Assembly (NCBI RefSeq): GCF_017311415.1
Contig: NZ_JAEKIS010000004.1
Location: 62,001 to 126,000 of the forward strand
Direction: 5' to 3'
Origin: Salipiger abyssi
GTDB lineage: Bacteria; Pseudomonadota; Alphaproteobacteria; Rhodobacterales; Rhodobacteraceae
DNA: 64,000 bases
Made by a program: the position numbers and the translations under genes. The notes under the pieces were generated by a model. It worked only from the letters and a program-made list of their open reading frames with translations, did no database searches and had not been told where the DNA came from. Position 1 is the first letter of the stretch, and each line of letters starts with the position of its first letter. Below, piece after piece: positions 1 through 7,511 of this stretch.

Positions 1-339
1 GCCGACGGCACGCTGCTGCGCGGCAAGGTCGGGCGCGAGATCGGCGTCGACGAGGCCCGCGACCGCGCCCGGCTGGTGGCGGTCAACATCCTCGGCGCGC
101 TGCGCGATCATCTCGGCGGGCTCGAACGGGTGACCGGCGTCATCAAGCTTCTGGGGCTGGTCAATGCCAGCCCGGATTTCGAGCGGCACCCGGCGGTGAT
201 CGACGGCGCCTCGACCCTGCTTGCCGATGTGTTCGGCCAGACCGGGGTGCATGCCCGCTCGGCCTTTGGCGTGGCCTCGCTGCCCAACGACATCAGCGTC
301 GAGATCGAGGCGATTTTCGAGATCGGAGACGCGGGATGA
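1..339 (+). CDS. RidA-family protein, C-terminal 112 residues (5' end outside window)
   Basis: The reading frame is open from base 1 and ends at TGA 337-339, so the start lies to the left of the window. The visible part matches the YjgF/RidA fold of the longer type 2 kind: a helix with GLERVTGVIKLLG, then NASPDF, then an HARSAFGVASLP stretch, and the closing strand VEIEAIFEI. Family members hydrolyse reactive enamine/imine intermediates released by PLP enzymes, or act as related deaminases. Its stop overlaps the start of the following PLP-dependent enzyme (ATGA), so the two are translationally coupled and probably share a pathway. The exact substrate cannot be read from the sequence. Confidence 0.85.
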   Translation, partial: ADGTLLRGKVGREIGVDEARDRARLVAVNILGALRDHLGGLERVTGVIKLLGLVNASPDFERHPAVIDGASTLLADVFGQTGVHARSAFGVASLPNDISVEIEAIFEIGDAG

Positions 340-1532
340 CCGGTATGTGGGACTGGCACGATGCGCAGGGGCTGAGCCGCGTCATTAACGTCTCCGGCAC
401 GATGACCGGGCTCGGCGCTTCGGTCACCGCTGCGCCGGTGCAGCAGGCGGTGGCGGCGGCGATGGGGCGCTTCGTCAAGATGCACGAGCTTCAGGCCCGC
501 GCCAGCGAGGTGATCGCGCGGCTCACCGGGGCAGAGGCCGGCTTCATGACCGCCTCCGCCTCGGCGGGGGTGAGCCTGTCGCTCGCCGGCTGCATGACGG
601 GGCTCAATCCGGGCGCCGCCGAGGCGCTGCCCCGCGATCCGGGGGAGGCACCGAATGTGGTGGTGCAGATGGGCCATCTCTGCGGCTACGGCGCACCGAT
701 CTCGCAGGCGGTCGAGCTGACGGGGGGTGCGGTGCGCTCTATCGGGCAGTCGACGCTCTGCACCGACTACGCGCTTGAGGCAGCGCTCGACGAGACCGTC
801 GCCGCGGCACTCTATGTCGTGTCGCACCATGTGGTGCATTACGGCCAGATTCCGCTGCGGCGCTTTGCCGAGATCTGCCATGCGCGCGGTGTGCCGGTCG
901 TGGTGGATGCGGCCTCGGAATACGACCTGCGCGGCTTCCTCGCCGCCGGCGCCGATATCGTCAACTATTCCGGCCACAAGTTCCTCGGCGGTCCGACCTC
1001 GGGCATCGTCGCGGGGCGGCGCGATCTGGTGCGGGCGGGCTATCTCCAGAATATCGGCATCGGCCGCGGCATGAAGATCGGCAAGGAGAGCATCGCCGGG
1101 GTGATCGCCGCGCTGGAGGCCTGGGAGACCCGCGATCACGCTGGAATCCACGCCCGCGAACGCGCGGCGCTCGACCTCTGGACCGGGGCGCTGGCCGGGA
1201 TCGACGGCGTTGCCGCCCGGATCGTGCCCGACCCGACCGGCAACCCGCTCGACCGGCTGGAGGTGCATGTGGATGCGGCGCGGTTGGGCGCCGGGGCCGG
1301 ATCGGTCGCGGGGCTGCTCGCGGCGCGCGATCCGGCGATCATCGTGCGCGATCACGAGGTCGAGCTTGGCTATTTCCAGCTCGATCCCTGCAACCTTCTC
1401 CCCGGTCAGGCCGAGATTGTCGCCGAGTCGCTGGTGGCGTGTCTGAACGACAGGGCTGCGCTGGCTCAGGCGGTGCCGGCCGATGCGCGAAATGGCGGCG
1501 TTGCGGGCTATCTGCAATGGGGTGCCGTCTGA
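336..1532 (+). CDS. SelA/DgaE-like PLP-dependent aminotransferase-fold enzyme
   Basis: A 398-residue protein of the fold-type I PLP family that includes L-seryl-tRNA(Sec) selenium transferase (SelA) and D-glucosaminate-6-phosphate ammonia-lyase. The Schiff-base lysine is expected at K215 in NYSGHKFLGGP, preceded by the VVVDAASEYDLRG segment that holds the cofactor-binding aspartate (D191). Members without the SelA tRNA-binding region usually work as beta-eliminating lyases on amino acids or amino sugars, and no tRNA-binding extension is seen here. Coupling with the upstream RidA gene (ATGA at 336-339) fits a lyase that releases an enamine. The start is chosen from this overlap. A true SelA role is unlikely, as no selenocysteine genes are nearby. 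Confidence 0.75.
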   Translation: MTGMWDWHDAQGLSRVINVSGTMTGLGASVTAAPVQQAVAAAMGRFVKMHELQARASEVIARLTGAEAGFMTASASAGVSLSLAGCMTGLNPGAAEALPRDPGEAPNVVVQMGHLCGYGAPISQAVELTGGAVRSIGQSTLCTDYALEAALDETVAAALYVVSHHVVHYGQIPLRRFAEICHARGVPVVVDAASEYDLRGFLAAGADIVNYSGHKFLGGPTSGIVAGRRDLVRAGYLQNIGIGRGMKIGKESIAGVIAALEAWETRDHAGIHARERAALDLWTGALAGIDGVAARIVPDPTGNPLDRLEVHVDAARLGAGAGSVAGLLAARDPAIIVRDHEVELGYFQLDPCNLLPGQAEIVAESLVACLNDRAALAQAVPADARNGGVAGYLQWGAV

Positions 1533-1592
1533 GCGGGACAATCACGATCACGGCGTATCACCCTACTGATCCAGAGGGGTGAGGGCCGAAAT

Positions 1593-1627
1593 AAAACAGG
1601 CGGCGGGAATGACCCGCCGCCTGTTTT
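1593..1627. terminator. Bidirectional intrinsic terminator
   Basis: A perfect 15-bp stem (aaaacaggcggcggg paired with cccgccgcctgtttt) closes a 5-base loop. The arms carry A-rich and T-rich ends, so it works as a hairpin plus U-tract on either strand. It sits between the convergent SelA-like gene and the 2-oxoacid dehydrogenase gene. Confidence 0.9.
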
Positions 1628-1634
1628 GTGCTCC

Positions 1635-4013
1635 TCAGGCGGAGCCGTAGATCATGGAAGACGGTTTGCGACCCAGCGTCAGCTCGCTCACCGAATTGGC
1701 GATGGCGTGGCGGTCGATCCCGAAATGATGGGCAAGATCGCCGATGGTGCCGGTCTGGCCGAAATGCTCGACCCCGTGCGGGATCGTCCGGTGTCCCTGC
1801 ACCGCGCCCAGCCAGGACAGCGTGGCCGGGTGACCGTCGATCACCGTGACGATGCTGCAATGGGACGGCAGCTCGGCCAGCAGCGACTCGACATGGCTGG
1901 TGGCGGCGGGATTGCCGCGCGCGCGTTCGCGCTGCGCCGCCGTCCAGCCGGCGTTGAGCCGGTCGGCGGAGGTTACCGCCAGCACGCCGACGTCGCGCCG
2001 GTGCTCGCCGATCATGCCGGCGGCGGCGATGGCCTCGTCGGCCACCGAGCCCTGATAGGCGATGACCACCGAGCAGTTCGGCCCCGGCTTGCGCAGCCAG
2101 TAGGCGCCGTCGATGGCGCCCTGACGGAAGGCGTCGTCCACCCGCTTGCCGGGCTGCTCCAGCGGTTTGGTGGTCAGCCGCAGATAGACCGCGCCACCGG
2201 TCTCGTCGCGCAGCCAGGTGCGTTCGTCCGGGTCGCCCTCGCCATCGCGTTGCAGGTAGTCGAAGGCCCATTCCATGATCACCGCCAGCTCGTCGGCAAA
2301 GGCCGGCTCGAAGCTCGCCAGCCCGTCCTGCGCCATGCCGGTGAGCGGTGTGCCGACCGACTGGTGCGCGCCGCCCTCCGGCGCCAGCGTCACCCCCGAG
2401 GGCGTGCCCGCGATGAGGAACCGCGCGCCCTGGTAGCAGGCGTAGTTCAGCGCATCGAGGCCGCGATGCACGAAGGGATCGTAGAGCGTGCCGACGGGAA
2501 TGACACGCTTGCCCCAGAGGCTGTGCGCCAGCCCCGCCGCGCCGAGCAGCAGGAAGAGGTTCATCTCGGCGATGCCCAGCTCGATATGCTGCCCGTCGGG
2601 GGCGAAGTTCCACTTTGCGGTCGAGGGGATGCGATGCTCGATAAAGGCGTCCTTCAGTTCCTCGCGGGCAAAGAGCTTGCGCCGGTTCACGAACGCGCCA
2701 AGCCCGGTGGTGCCGGTCACGTCGGGCGAGGTGGTCATGATCCGGGCGGCAAGCTCGCTGTCGCCCTTGGCCAGCTCGTCGAGGATCTTGCCAAATGCCG
2801 CCTGGGTTGAGATTTCCTTGTCGCTGGCAAATTCGATCTTCGGCACGTCGAGCCGCGCATCCGAATAGCGCCGCATGCCCTTGGCAAAGAACGGTACGCC
2901 GGCGAGAAAGGTCTTCAGCGCCGGCACGTCCTCAACCGTGGCGAAGGGGTCCCATTCCTGGCCCTCGGGGACACCCATGTCCTTTTGCCAACTGGCCATC
3001 TGCGCCTTGGTCATCAGACCGCCGTGATTGTCCTTGTGCCCGGCAATGGGCGTGCCCCAGCCCTTGATCGTGTAGGCGAGAAAGCAGGTCGGGCGGTCGT
3101 GGTCGATGGCGGCAAAGGTCTCGGCCATGGTCTCCACGCAATTGCCGCCGAGGTTTTCCATCAGCGCCGCAAGCTCAGTGTCGCTGCGCCGGTCGATGAG
3201 CGCGCTCACATCGCCCTGATCGCCCAGATCGTCCATCAGCCGTTTGCGCCAGACCGCGCCGCCCATATAGGTCAGCGCCGAATATTCGGTGTTGGGGCAG
3301 GCGTCGATCCAGTCGCGCAGCCGCGCGCCGCCCGGTTCCTCGAATGCCGCCCGTTGCAGCGCGCCGTATTTGACCCGCACCACATCCCAGCCAAACGCCT
3401 CGAAGATCTTTTCGATGCGGGTGAACAGCCCCTCGCGCACGATCCCGTCCAGCGACTGGCGGTTATAGTCGATGATCCACCAGGTGTTGCGCAGGTCGTT
3501 CTTCCAGCCTTCCTGGAGCACTTCGTAGATATTGCCCTCGTCCATCTCGGCATCGCCCACCAGCGCCACCATGCGCCCGGGTGTGACCTCCTCGCCCCAG
3601 CTCTTGGCGGTGATGAAATCCTGCACCATGGAGGCAAGCGCGGTAATCCCGACGCCAAGCCCCACTGAGCCGGTCGAGAAATCCACGTCGTCGATATCCT
3701 TGGTGCGGCTGGGATAGCTCTGCACCCCGCCGAAACCGCGGAAATTCTCCATCTTCTCTCGGGTCTGGTTGCCCATGAGATATTGCATCGCGTGGAACAG
3801 CGGCGAGGCATGCGGCTTGACCGCAACCCGGTCCTCGGGCCGCAGGGTCGAGAAATAGAGCGCCGTCATGATCGATACCATGGAGGCCGAGGATGCCTGG
3901 TGCCCGCCCACCTTGATGCCGTCCACCTTGGGGCGGACATGGTTAGCGTTGTGGATCATCCAGTGCGACAGCCACAGCAGCCGTTGCTCGATGGTCTTGA
4001 GGTGGTCGGTCAT
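1635..4013 (-). CDS. Homodimeric 2-oxoacid dehydrogenase E1-like (transketolase-superfamily) protein
   Basis: A 792-residue thiamine diphosphate enzyme resembling the single-chain E1 of the AceE/MdeB type. The ThDP motif GDAEMDEGN (residues about 153-161) is followed by IDYNRQSLDG. An AVKPHASPLFHA block lies near residue 66, and the pyrimidine-binding and C-terminal transketolase domains follow (IELGIAEMNLF; APEGGAHQSVGTP). Such enzymes decarboxylate pyruvate or 2-oxobutyrate and pass the acyl group to a lipoyl E2; no E2 or E3 gene is present here. It lies 232 bp downstream of acdS on the same strand, and acdS makes 2-oxobutyrate, so 2-oxobutyrate oxidation to propionyl-CoA is a reasonable inference, as for Pseudomonas MdeB. 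Databases may simply label it transketolase. Confidence 0.75.
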   Translation of the reverse strand: MTDHLKTIEQRLLWLSHWMIHNANHVRPKVDGIKVGGHQASSASMVSIMTALYFSTLRPEDRVAVKPHASPLFHAMQYLMGNQTREKMENFRGFGGVQSYPSRTKDIDDVDFSTGSVGLGVGITALASMVQDFITAKSWGEEVTPGRMVALVGDAEMDEGNIYEVLQEGWKNDLRNTWWIIDYNRQSLDGIVREGLFTRIEKIFEAFGWDVVRVKYGALQRAAFEEPGGARLRDWIDACPNTEYSALTYMGGAVWRKRLMDDLGDQGDVSALIDRRSDTELAALMENLGGNCVETMAETFAAIDHDRPTCFLAYTIKGWGTPIAGHKDNHGGLMTKAQMASWQKDMGVPEGQEWDPFATVEDVPALKTFLAGVPFFAKGMRRYSDARLDVPKIEFASDKEISTQAAFGKILDELAKGDSELAARIMTTSPDVTGTTGLGAFVNRRKLFAREELKDAFIEHRIPSTAKWNFAPDGQHIELGIAEMNLFLLLGAAGLAHSLWGKRVIPVGTLYDPFVHRGLDALNYACYQGARFLIAGTPSGVTLAPEGGAHQSVGTPLTGMAQDGLASFEPAFADELAVIMEWAFDYLQRDGEGDPDERTWLRDETGGAVYLRLTTKPLEQPGKRVDDAFRQGAIDGAYWLRKPGPNCSVVIAYQGSVADEAIAAAGMIGEHRRDVGVLAVTSADRLNAGWTAAQRERARGNPAATSHVESLLAELPSHCSIVTVIDGHPATLSWLGAVQGHRTIPHGVEHFGQTGTIGDLAHHFGIDRHAIANSVSELTLGRKPSSMIYGSA

Positions 4014-4199
4014 CGGGCGTCCCTCCTTGTGCGGGGCAGTGGGATTTGGCGGATCACGGCGCGCAAGCGCGGGCGGGCTCCTGCAACCGGTCTGTGCCGG
4101 CGGGAGTCTTCTGGGGCGTGACCGCGAAATGTTGGGGCAGTATGGCGGATTTTTCGACGGGCATGTGCGATATCGACAAATCCGGGGTGGCCTTGGGCG

Positions 4200-4235
4200 G
4201 GGCGCTCCGGGAAAAGCTCTTTCTCCGGAGCGCCC
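4200..4235 (-). terminator. Hairpin just after acdS
   Basis: A perfect 11-bp stem (gggcgctccgg with ccggagcgccc) begins about 10 bases past the acdS stop, with an inner gaaa/tttc pairing possible in the loop. No clear U-run follows on the minus strand. It may be a partial terminator or 3' stabiliser that sets acdS above the downstream E1 gene. Confidence 0.55.
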
Positions 4236-4245
4236 GAAACGCGCC

Positions 4246-5265
4246 TCAGCCGTCTTTGTAGTAGTAGCTGTAGCCGTTCAGCGCCGGTGCGCCGCCGAGA
4301 TGGGCATAGAGCACCTTGGAGCCTTCCGGGAAGAAGCCCTTCTTGGTGAGGTCGATCAGACCCTGCATGGATTTGCCCTCATAGACCGGGTCGGTCATCA
4401 TCGCCTCGGTGCGGGCGGCCAGACGGATCGCCTCGTTGGTCTCTTCCGAGGGCACGCCGTAAGCGGGGTAGGCGTAATCCTCGTTGATGACGATCTCGTC
4501 GTCGCGCACGGCCCGGCCGAGGCCCACCAGCTCGGCGGTGTTGTCAACGATGCCGCGCACCTGCGCACGGGTCTGCTCCGGCGTGGCCGAGGCGTCGATG
4601 CCGATCACCCGGTCGGCGCGGCCCTGATCGGCGAAGCCCACGATCATGCCCGCCTGGGTCGAGCCGGTCACCACGCAGACCACGATATAGTCGAACTTGA
4701 AGCCCAGCTCTTCTTCCTGCTGCGCCACCTCTTCGGCAAAGCCGATATAGCCGAGCGCGCCGTATTTGTGCACCGAGGCGCCCGCCGGGATCGCATAGGG
4801 CTTGCCGCCGGAATCCTTGACCGACTGGATCGCGTCTTCCCAGCTCTTGCGGATGCCGATGTCGAACCCGTCATCCACCAGCCGCGAATCCGCGCCCATG
4901 AGGCGGGTCATCAGGATGTTGCCCACCCGGTCGTAAACGGCATCGTAATGCGGCACCCATTTTTCCTGGATCACCACGCAACCCATGCCGATCTTGGCGG
5001 CGGTGGCGGCGACCATGCGGGTGTGGTTCGACTGCACGCCGCCGATCGACACCAGCGTGTCGGCGCCCGAGGCGATGGCGTCGGGCACGATATATTCCAG
5101 CTTGCGCAGCTTGTTGCCGCCCATGGCAAGGCCCGAGTTGCAGTCTTCGCGCTTGGCATAGATCTCGACCTTGCCGCCGAGCGCTTCGGAAAGCCGGGGC
5201 AGGTGTTCGATGGCGGTGGCGCCGAAGGTGAGCGGGTAGCGGTCGAATTTGTCGAGCAGTGACAT
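4246..5265 (-). CDS. acdS: 1-aminocyclopropane-1-carboxylate deaminase
   Basis: A 339-residue PLP enzyme (fold type II) closely like the Pseudomonas ACC deaminase, which opens the cyclopropane ring of ACC to give 2-oxobutyrate and ammonia. Family blocks appear in order: [28 protein letters not shown] with PLP lysine K52, [32 protein letters not shown] and [13 protein letters not shown]. The tyrosine-glutamate pair of DPVYEGK and the leucine of YAHLGG are the positions known to separate real ACC deaminases from D-cysteine desulfhydrases, and both are kept. It is divergent from an Lrp-type gene, the usual acdR-acdS layout. The enzyme acts in the cytoplasm and lets bacteria use the plant ethylene precursor as a nitrogen and carbon source. 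Confidence 0.93.
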   Translation of the reverse strand: MSLLDKFDRYPLTFGATAIEHLPRLSEALGGKVEIYAKREDCNSGLAMGGNKLRKLEYIVPDAIASGADTLVSIGGVQSNHTRMVAATAAKIGMGCVVIQEKWVPHYDAVYDRVGNILMTRLMGADSRLVDDGFDIGIRKSWEDAIQSVKDSGGKPYAIPAGASVHKYGALGYIGFAEEVAQQEEELGFKFDYIVVCVVTGSTQAGMIVGFADQGRADRVIGIDASATPEQTRAQVRGIVDNTAELVGLGRAVRDDEIVINEDYAYPAYGVPSEETNEAIRLAARTEAMMTDPVYEGKSMQGLIDLTKKGFFPEGSKVLYAHLGGAPALNGYSYYYKDG

Positions 5266-5376
5266 GGTGAACTCCTGTTGTCTCTGCCGCGCAGGCTAGC
5301 GGATAAGATGTGAAAGGTGCTTTCTAATTTTAGCCTTTATTTTCCTTATTTTTGGGTTTTTATGGATAGATACGCG

Positions 5377-5388
5377 TGATAGCTATCA
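5377..5388. promoter_or_regulatory. Perfect palindrome in the acdS-acdR divergent promoter
   Basis: TGATAGCTATCA is a perfect 12-bp palindrome 30 bases upstream of the likely acdR start, inside a markedly AT-rich 150-bp stretch between the divergent acdS and acdR genes. Lrp-family regulators bind such AT-rich dyads, so this is a candidate operator for AcdR. No exact promoter elements are assigned. Confidence 0.45.
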
Positions 5389-5418
5389 AATAGCTCCATT
5401 AAAATGAGAGATTCTTTC

Positions 5419-5880
5419 ATGTCGGATCTGGACCGAATCGACCGCGAGATTCTGCGTCATCTCCAGCGCGACGGGCGGCTCACCAATGCCGAGATCGCCG
5501 AGACGGTAAACGTCAGCCCGGCGACCTGTCACCGCCGGACGCAGCGGCTGTTTTCCGAGGGGCATATCAGCGGCGTGCATGCGCGGGTGAATCCGGTCTC
5601 GGTGGGGCTGGGGGCGCTGGTGATGGTGGGGGTGGTGCTCGACCGCTCGACGCCGGACAGTTTCGCCGCCTTCGAACGTGCCGCGACCGAGATGAGGGAG
5701 GTGCTGGAATGCCAGCTCGTGGCCGGCGATTTCGACTATCTGCTCAAGATCCGCGTGCGCGATATGGCCGATTTCAACCTGCTGCACGGCAAGGCGCTCA
5801 TTGCCCTGCCGGGGGTGCGGCAGATCCGGACCTTCTTTGTGATGAAGGAAGTGAAGGAAAAGACCGCGCTGGCCTTTTGA
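5419..5880 (+). CDS. acdR: Lrp/AsnC-family transcriptional regulator (AcdR-like)
   Basis: A 153-residue protein with an N-terminal winged helix-turn-helix (residues about 7-50: IDREILRHLQRDGRLTNAEIA, then VSPATCHRRTQRL) and a C-terminal RAM ligand-sensing domain that closes with FFVMKEVKEKTALAF. An upstream in-frame ATG at 5404 exists, but the ATG at 5419 has a GAGAG sequence 8 bases before it and is preferred. Divergent position beside acdS matches rhizobial and pseudomonad AcdR, an Lrp-type activator of ACC deaminase. The role is therefore inferred mainly from context; ligand and direction of control are not visible. Confidence 0.8.
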   Translation: MSDLDRIDREILRHLQRDGRLTNAEIAETVNVSPATCHRRTQRLFSEGHISGVHARVNPVSVGLGALVMVGVVLDRSTPDSFAAFERAATEMREVLECQLVAGDFDYLLKIRVRDMADFNLLHGKALIALPGVRQIRTFFVMKEVKEKTALAF

Positions 5881-5897
5881 GCGCGCGCTCCGGTCCG

Positions 5898-7133
5898 TCA
5901 GATCCCGCGCAGGGCAGGGGAGAGCGCGGCCGTCACCGCATCGGTCTGCCCCTCGACGATATCGGCCAGCAGCCGCCCGGTGGTGGGGCCGAGGGTAAAG
6001 CCCTGATGCCCGTGGCCGAAATCGAACCACAACCCGCGATGGCGCGGCGCGGCGCCGACCAGCGGCAGCATGTCGGGCAGGCAGGGCCGGTGCCCGTGCC
6101 AGGTGCTGTCGGGCACCGGCGCGCCCAGATCCAGCAGTTCACTTGCGGCGCGCTGGCCGCGCTCGAGCTGGCGCAGGGTGCGCGGCGCGTTGCGGCCCAC
6201 CAGCTCGGCGCCGGTGGTGATCCGCAGCCCGCGTGTCATGGAGCTCATGACGATGCCGTTTGCATCGTCCAGACAGGGCCGGTTCAGCGGCGTCGGTGCG
6301 TTGAAATGACCGTGATAGCCGCGCTTCCAGATCATGTGGATGCGGTAGCCCAGCGGTGCCAGCAGATCCGGCGACCAGGGGCCGAGCGCAACCACCACGT
6401 CAGAGGCCTCGACCGGCCCCTCGCTGCTTTCGACCTTCCAGCCGTTGCCGGTCTCGGTCAGGCTGGTGGCGTCGCCGGTCAGCACCCGACCGCCGCGCGC
6501 AAGGAAAAGATCCGCATAGGCGCGGGTCAGCGCGCCGGGGTCCGAGGAGCTCCAGCTGTCGGTCCAGAGCAGCATGCCGGCCAGCGGGCCGTTTAGCGCC
6601 GGTTCGGCCTTGGCCAGTGCGCCGCCGGTCAGAACCTCCGATCCCAGACCGTAGCGGTCACGCATGCGCTCGGCATTGGCCGCCGCCACGTCCAGCGTCC
6701 GCGCCGTCCGGTAAAGCTCGCCCAGCCCGGTGCGCCGGATCAGCGCCTCGCTCTCCGAGGCGGCGATGAGCGGCGCGTGATCGGCGGTGGCGCTGAGCAC
6801 AAGCGGCGCGTAGCCCTTGGAGAGCACCGCGTGACGCGCGGGCGCCGAGTGTCGGAAATAGCGCCAGAGCGCCGGGGCGACACTTGGTAGGTCGCGCAGA
6901 TGCCAGAGCACATCGTTGCTCCGGCCCGTGGCATAGGAGAACAGCGTCGCGATGTCGTGCGGAATGGCATAGGGCTCCACCGCCTCGGCCTGGATCACCC
7001 CGGCATTGCCGTGGCTGGTCTCTGTACCGGGCGGGCTGCGGTCCAGTACGGTGACCGCATGGCCGCGCGCCTGAAGCGCCAGCGCCGCGCCGATGCCGAC
7101 CATGCCGGCGCCGAGAACGATGAATTCCGCCAT
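5898..7133 (-). CDS. FAD-dependent D-amino acid dehydrogenase-like oxidoreductase
   Basis: A 411-residue DAO-family flavoprotein like DadA. The N-terminal dinucleotide fold is clear (FIVLGAGMVGIGAALALQARGHAVTVLDR, glycines at residues 8-13), followed by ETSHGNAGVI, and the C-terminal FAD-closing motif DFGHGHQGFTLGPTTGR. DadA-type enzymes oxidise D-amino acids to 2-oxo acids and ammonia, passing electrons to the quinone pool from the inner face of the membrane. It is the last gene of a long leftward operon with D-serine dehydratase and RidA, which fits removal of D-amino acids. Glycine or other amine substrates cannot be excluded. Confidence 0.8.
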   Translation of the reverse strand: MAEFIVLGAGMVGIGAALALQARGHAVTVLDRSPPGTETSHGNAGVIQAEAVEPYAIPHDIATLFSYATGRSNDVLWHLRDLPSVAPALWRYFRHSAPARHAVLSKGYAPLVLSATADHAPLIAASESEALIRRTGLGELYRTARTLDVAAANAERMRDRYGLGSEVLTGGALAKAEPALNGPLAGMLLWTDSWSSSDPGALTRAYADLFLARGGRVLTGDATSLTETGNGWKVESSEGPVEASDVVVALGPWSPDLLAPLGYRIHMIWKRGYHGHFNAPTPLNRPCLDDANGIVMSSMTRGLRITTGAELVGRNAPRTLRQLERGQRAASELLDLGAPVPDSTWHGHRPCLPDMLPLVGAAPRHRGLWFDFGHGHQGFTLGPTTGRLLADIVEGQTDAVTAALSPALRGI

Positions 7134-7157
7134 TCCGCCTGTCTCCCGAGCTGGGCC

Positions 7158-7490
7158 TCAGCCCTCTGCGATCACCGTGATTTCCACCTTGGCGTCGATC
7201 ATCAGCGCGCAGCCGATAGTGGTGCGCACCGGGAAGGGCTCGGGGAACATCTCGGAATAGACCGCGTTGAAATCGGCGAAATCCGCCGGATCGGTCAGGT
7301 AGCAGGTGCAGGACAGGACGTTCGACAGGTCGAGCCCTTCCTTGGCCAGCGTCGCGGTGATGTTCTCGATGCACTGACGGGTCTGCGCCGCGATGCCCTC
7401 GGGCATGGTGCCGTCGGCGGCAAAGCCCAGCTCGCCAGAGAGATATAGCGTCTTGCCGGAACGGCGGGTCTTGGAGAGGGGGATGGCCAT
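7158..7490 (-). CDS. RidA-family imine/enamine hydrolase
   Basis: A 110-residue single-domain RidA/YjgF protein. The conserved arginine that binds the substrate carboxylate is R89 in PFPVRTTIG, and the closing strand VEITVIAEG holds the family glutamate. Known RidA proteins hydrolyse 2-aminoacrylate and other imines, preventing damage to PLP enzymes. It lies between a DadA-like oxidase and an amidase, two genes downstream of dsdA. D-serine dehydratase produces 2-aminoacrylate and DadA produces imino acids, so this RidA has obvious partners in its own operon. Role assigned by family and context. Confidence 0.85.
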   Translation of the reverse strand: MAIPLSKTRRSGKTLYLSGELGFAADGTMPEGIAAQTRQCIENITATLAKEGLDLSNVLSCTCYLTDPADFADFNAVYSEMFPEPFPVRTTIGCALMIDAKVEITVIAEG

Positions 7491-7511
7491 GAGTTTGGTC
7501 CTTTTCCTGGG

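Noticed and set aside
336-1532. True SelA (selenocysteine synthase)
   Set aside because: No selB, selC or selD is visible, the N-terminal tRNA-binding region is absent, and the gene is coupled to RidA.
108-1541. A long open frame on the minus strand opposite the SelA-like gene, and similar long opposite-strand frames elsewhere (for example 1626-2810, 7659-9074, 11353-12555, 14236-16320, 21423-24473, 52748-54739)
   Set aside because: They are shadows of GC-rich genes with a clear family match on the other strand. They carry Arg/His/Gln-rich low-complexity translations without family motifs or ribosome sites.
4246-5265. D-cysteine desulfhydrase instead of ACC deaminase
   Set aside because: The glutamate in DPVYEGK and the leucine in YAHLGG, which separate ACC deaminases from desulfhydrases, are both present.
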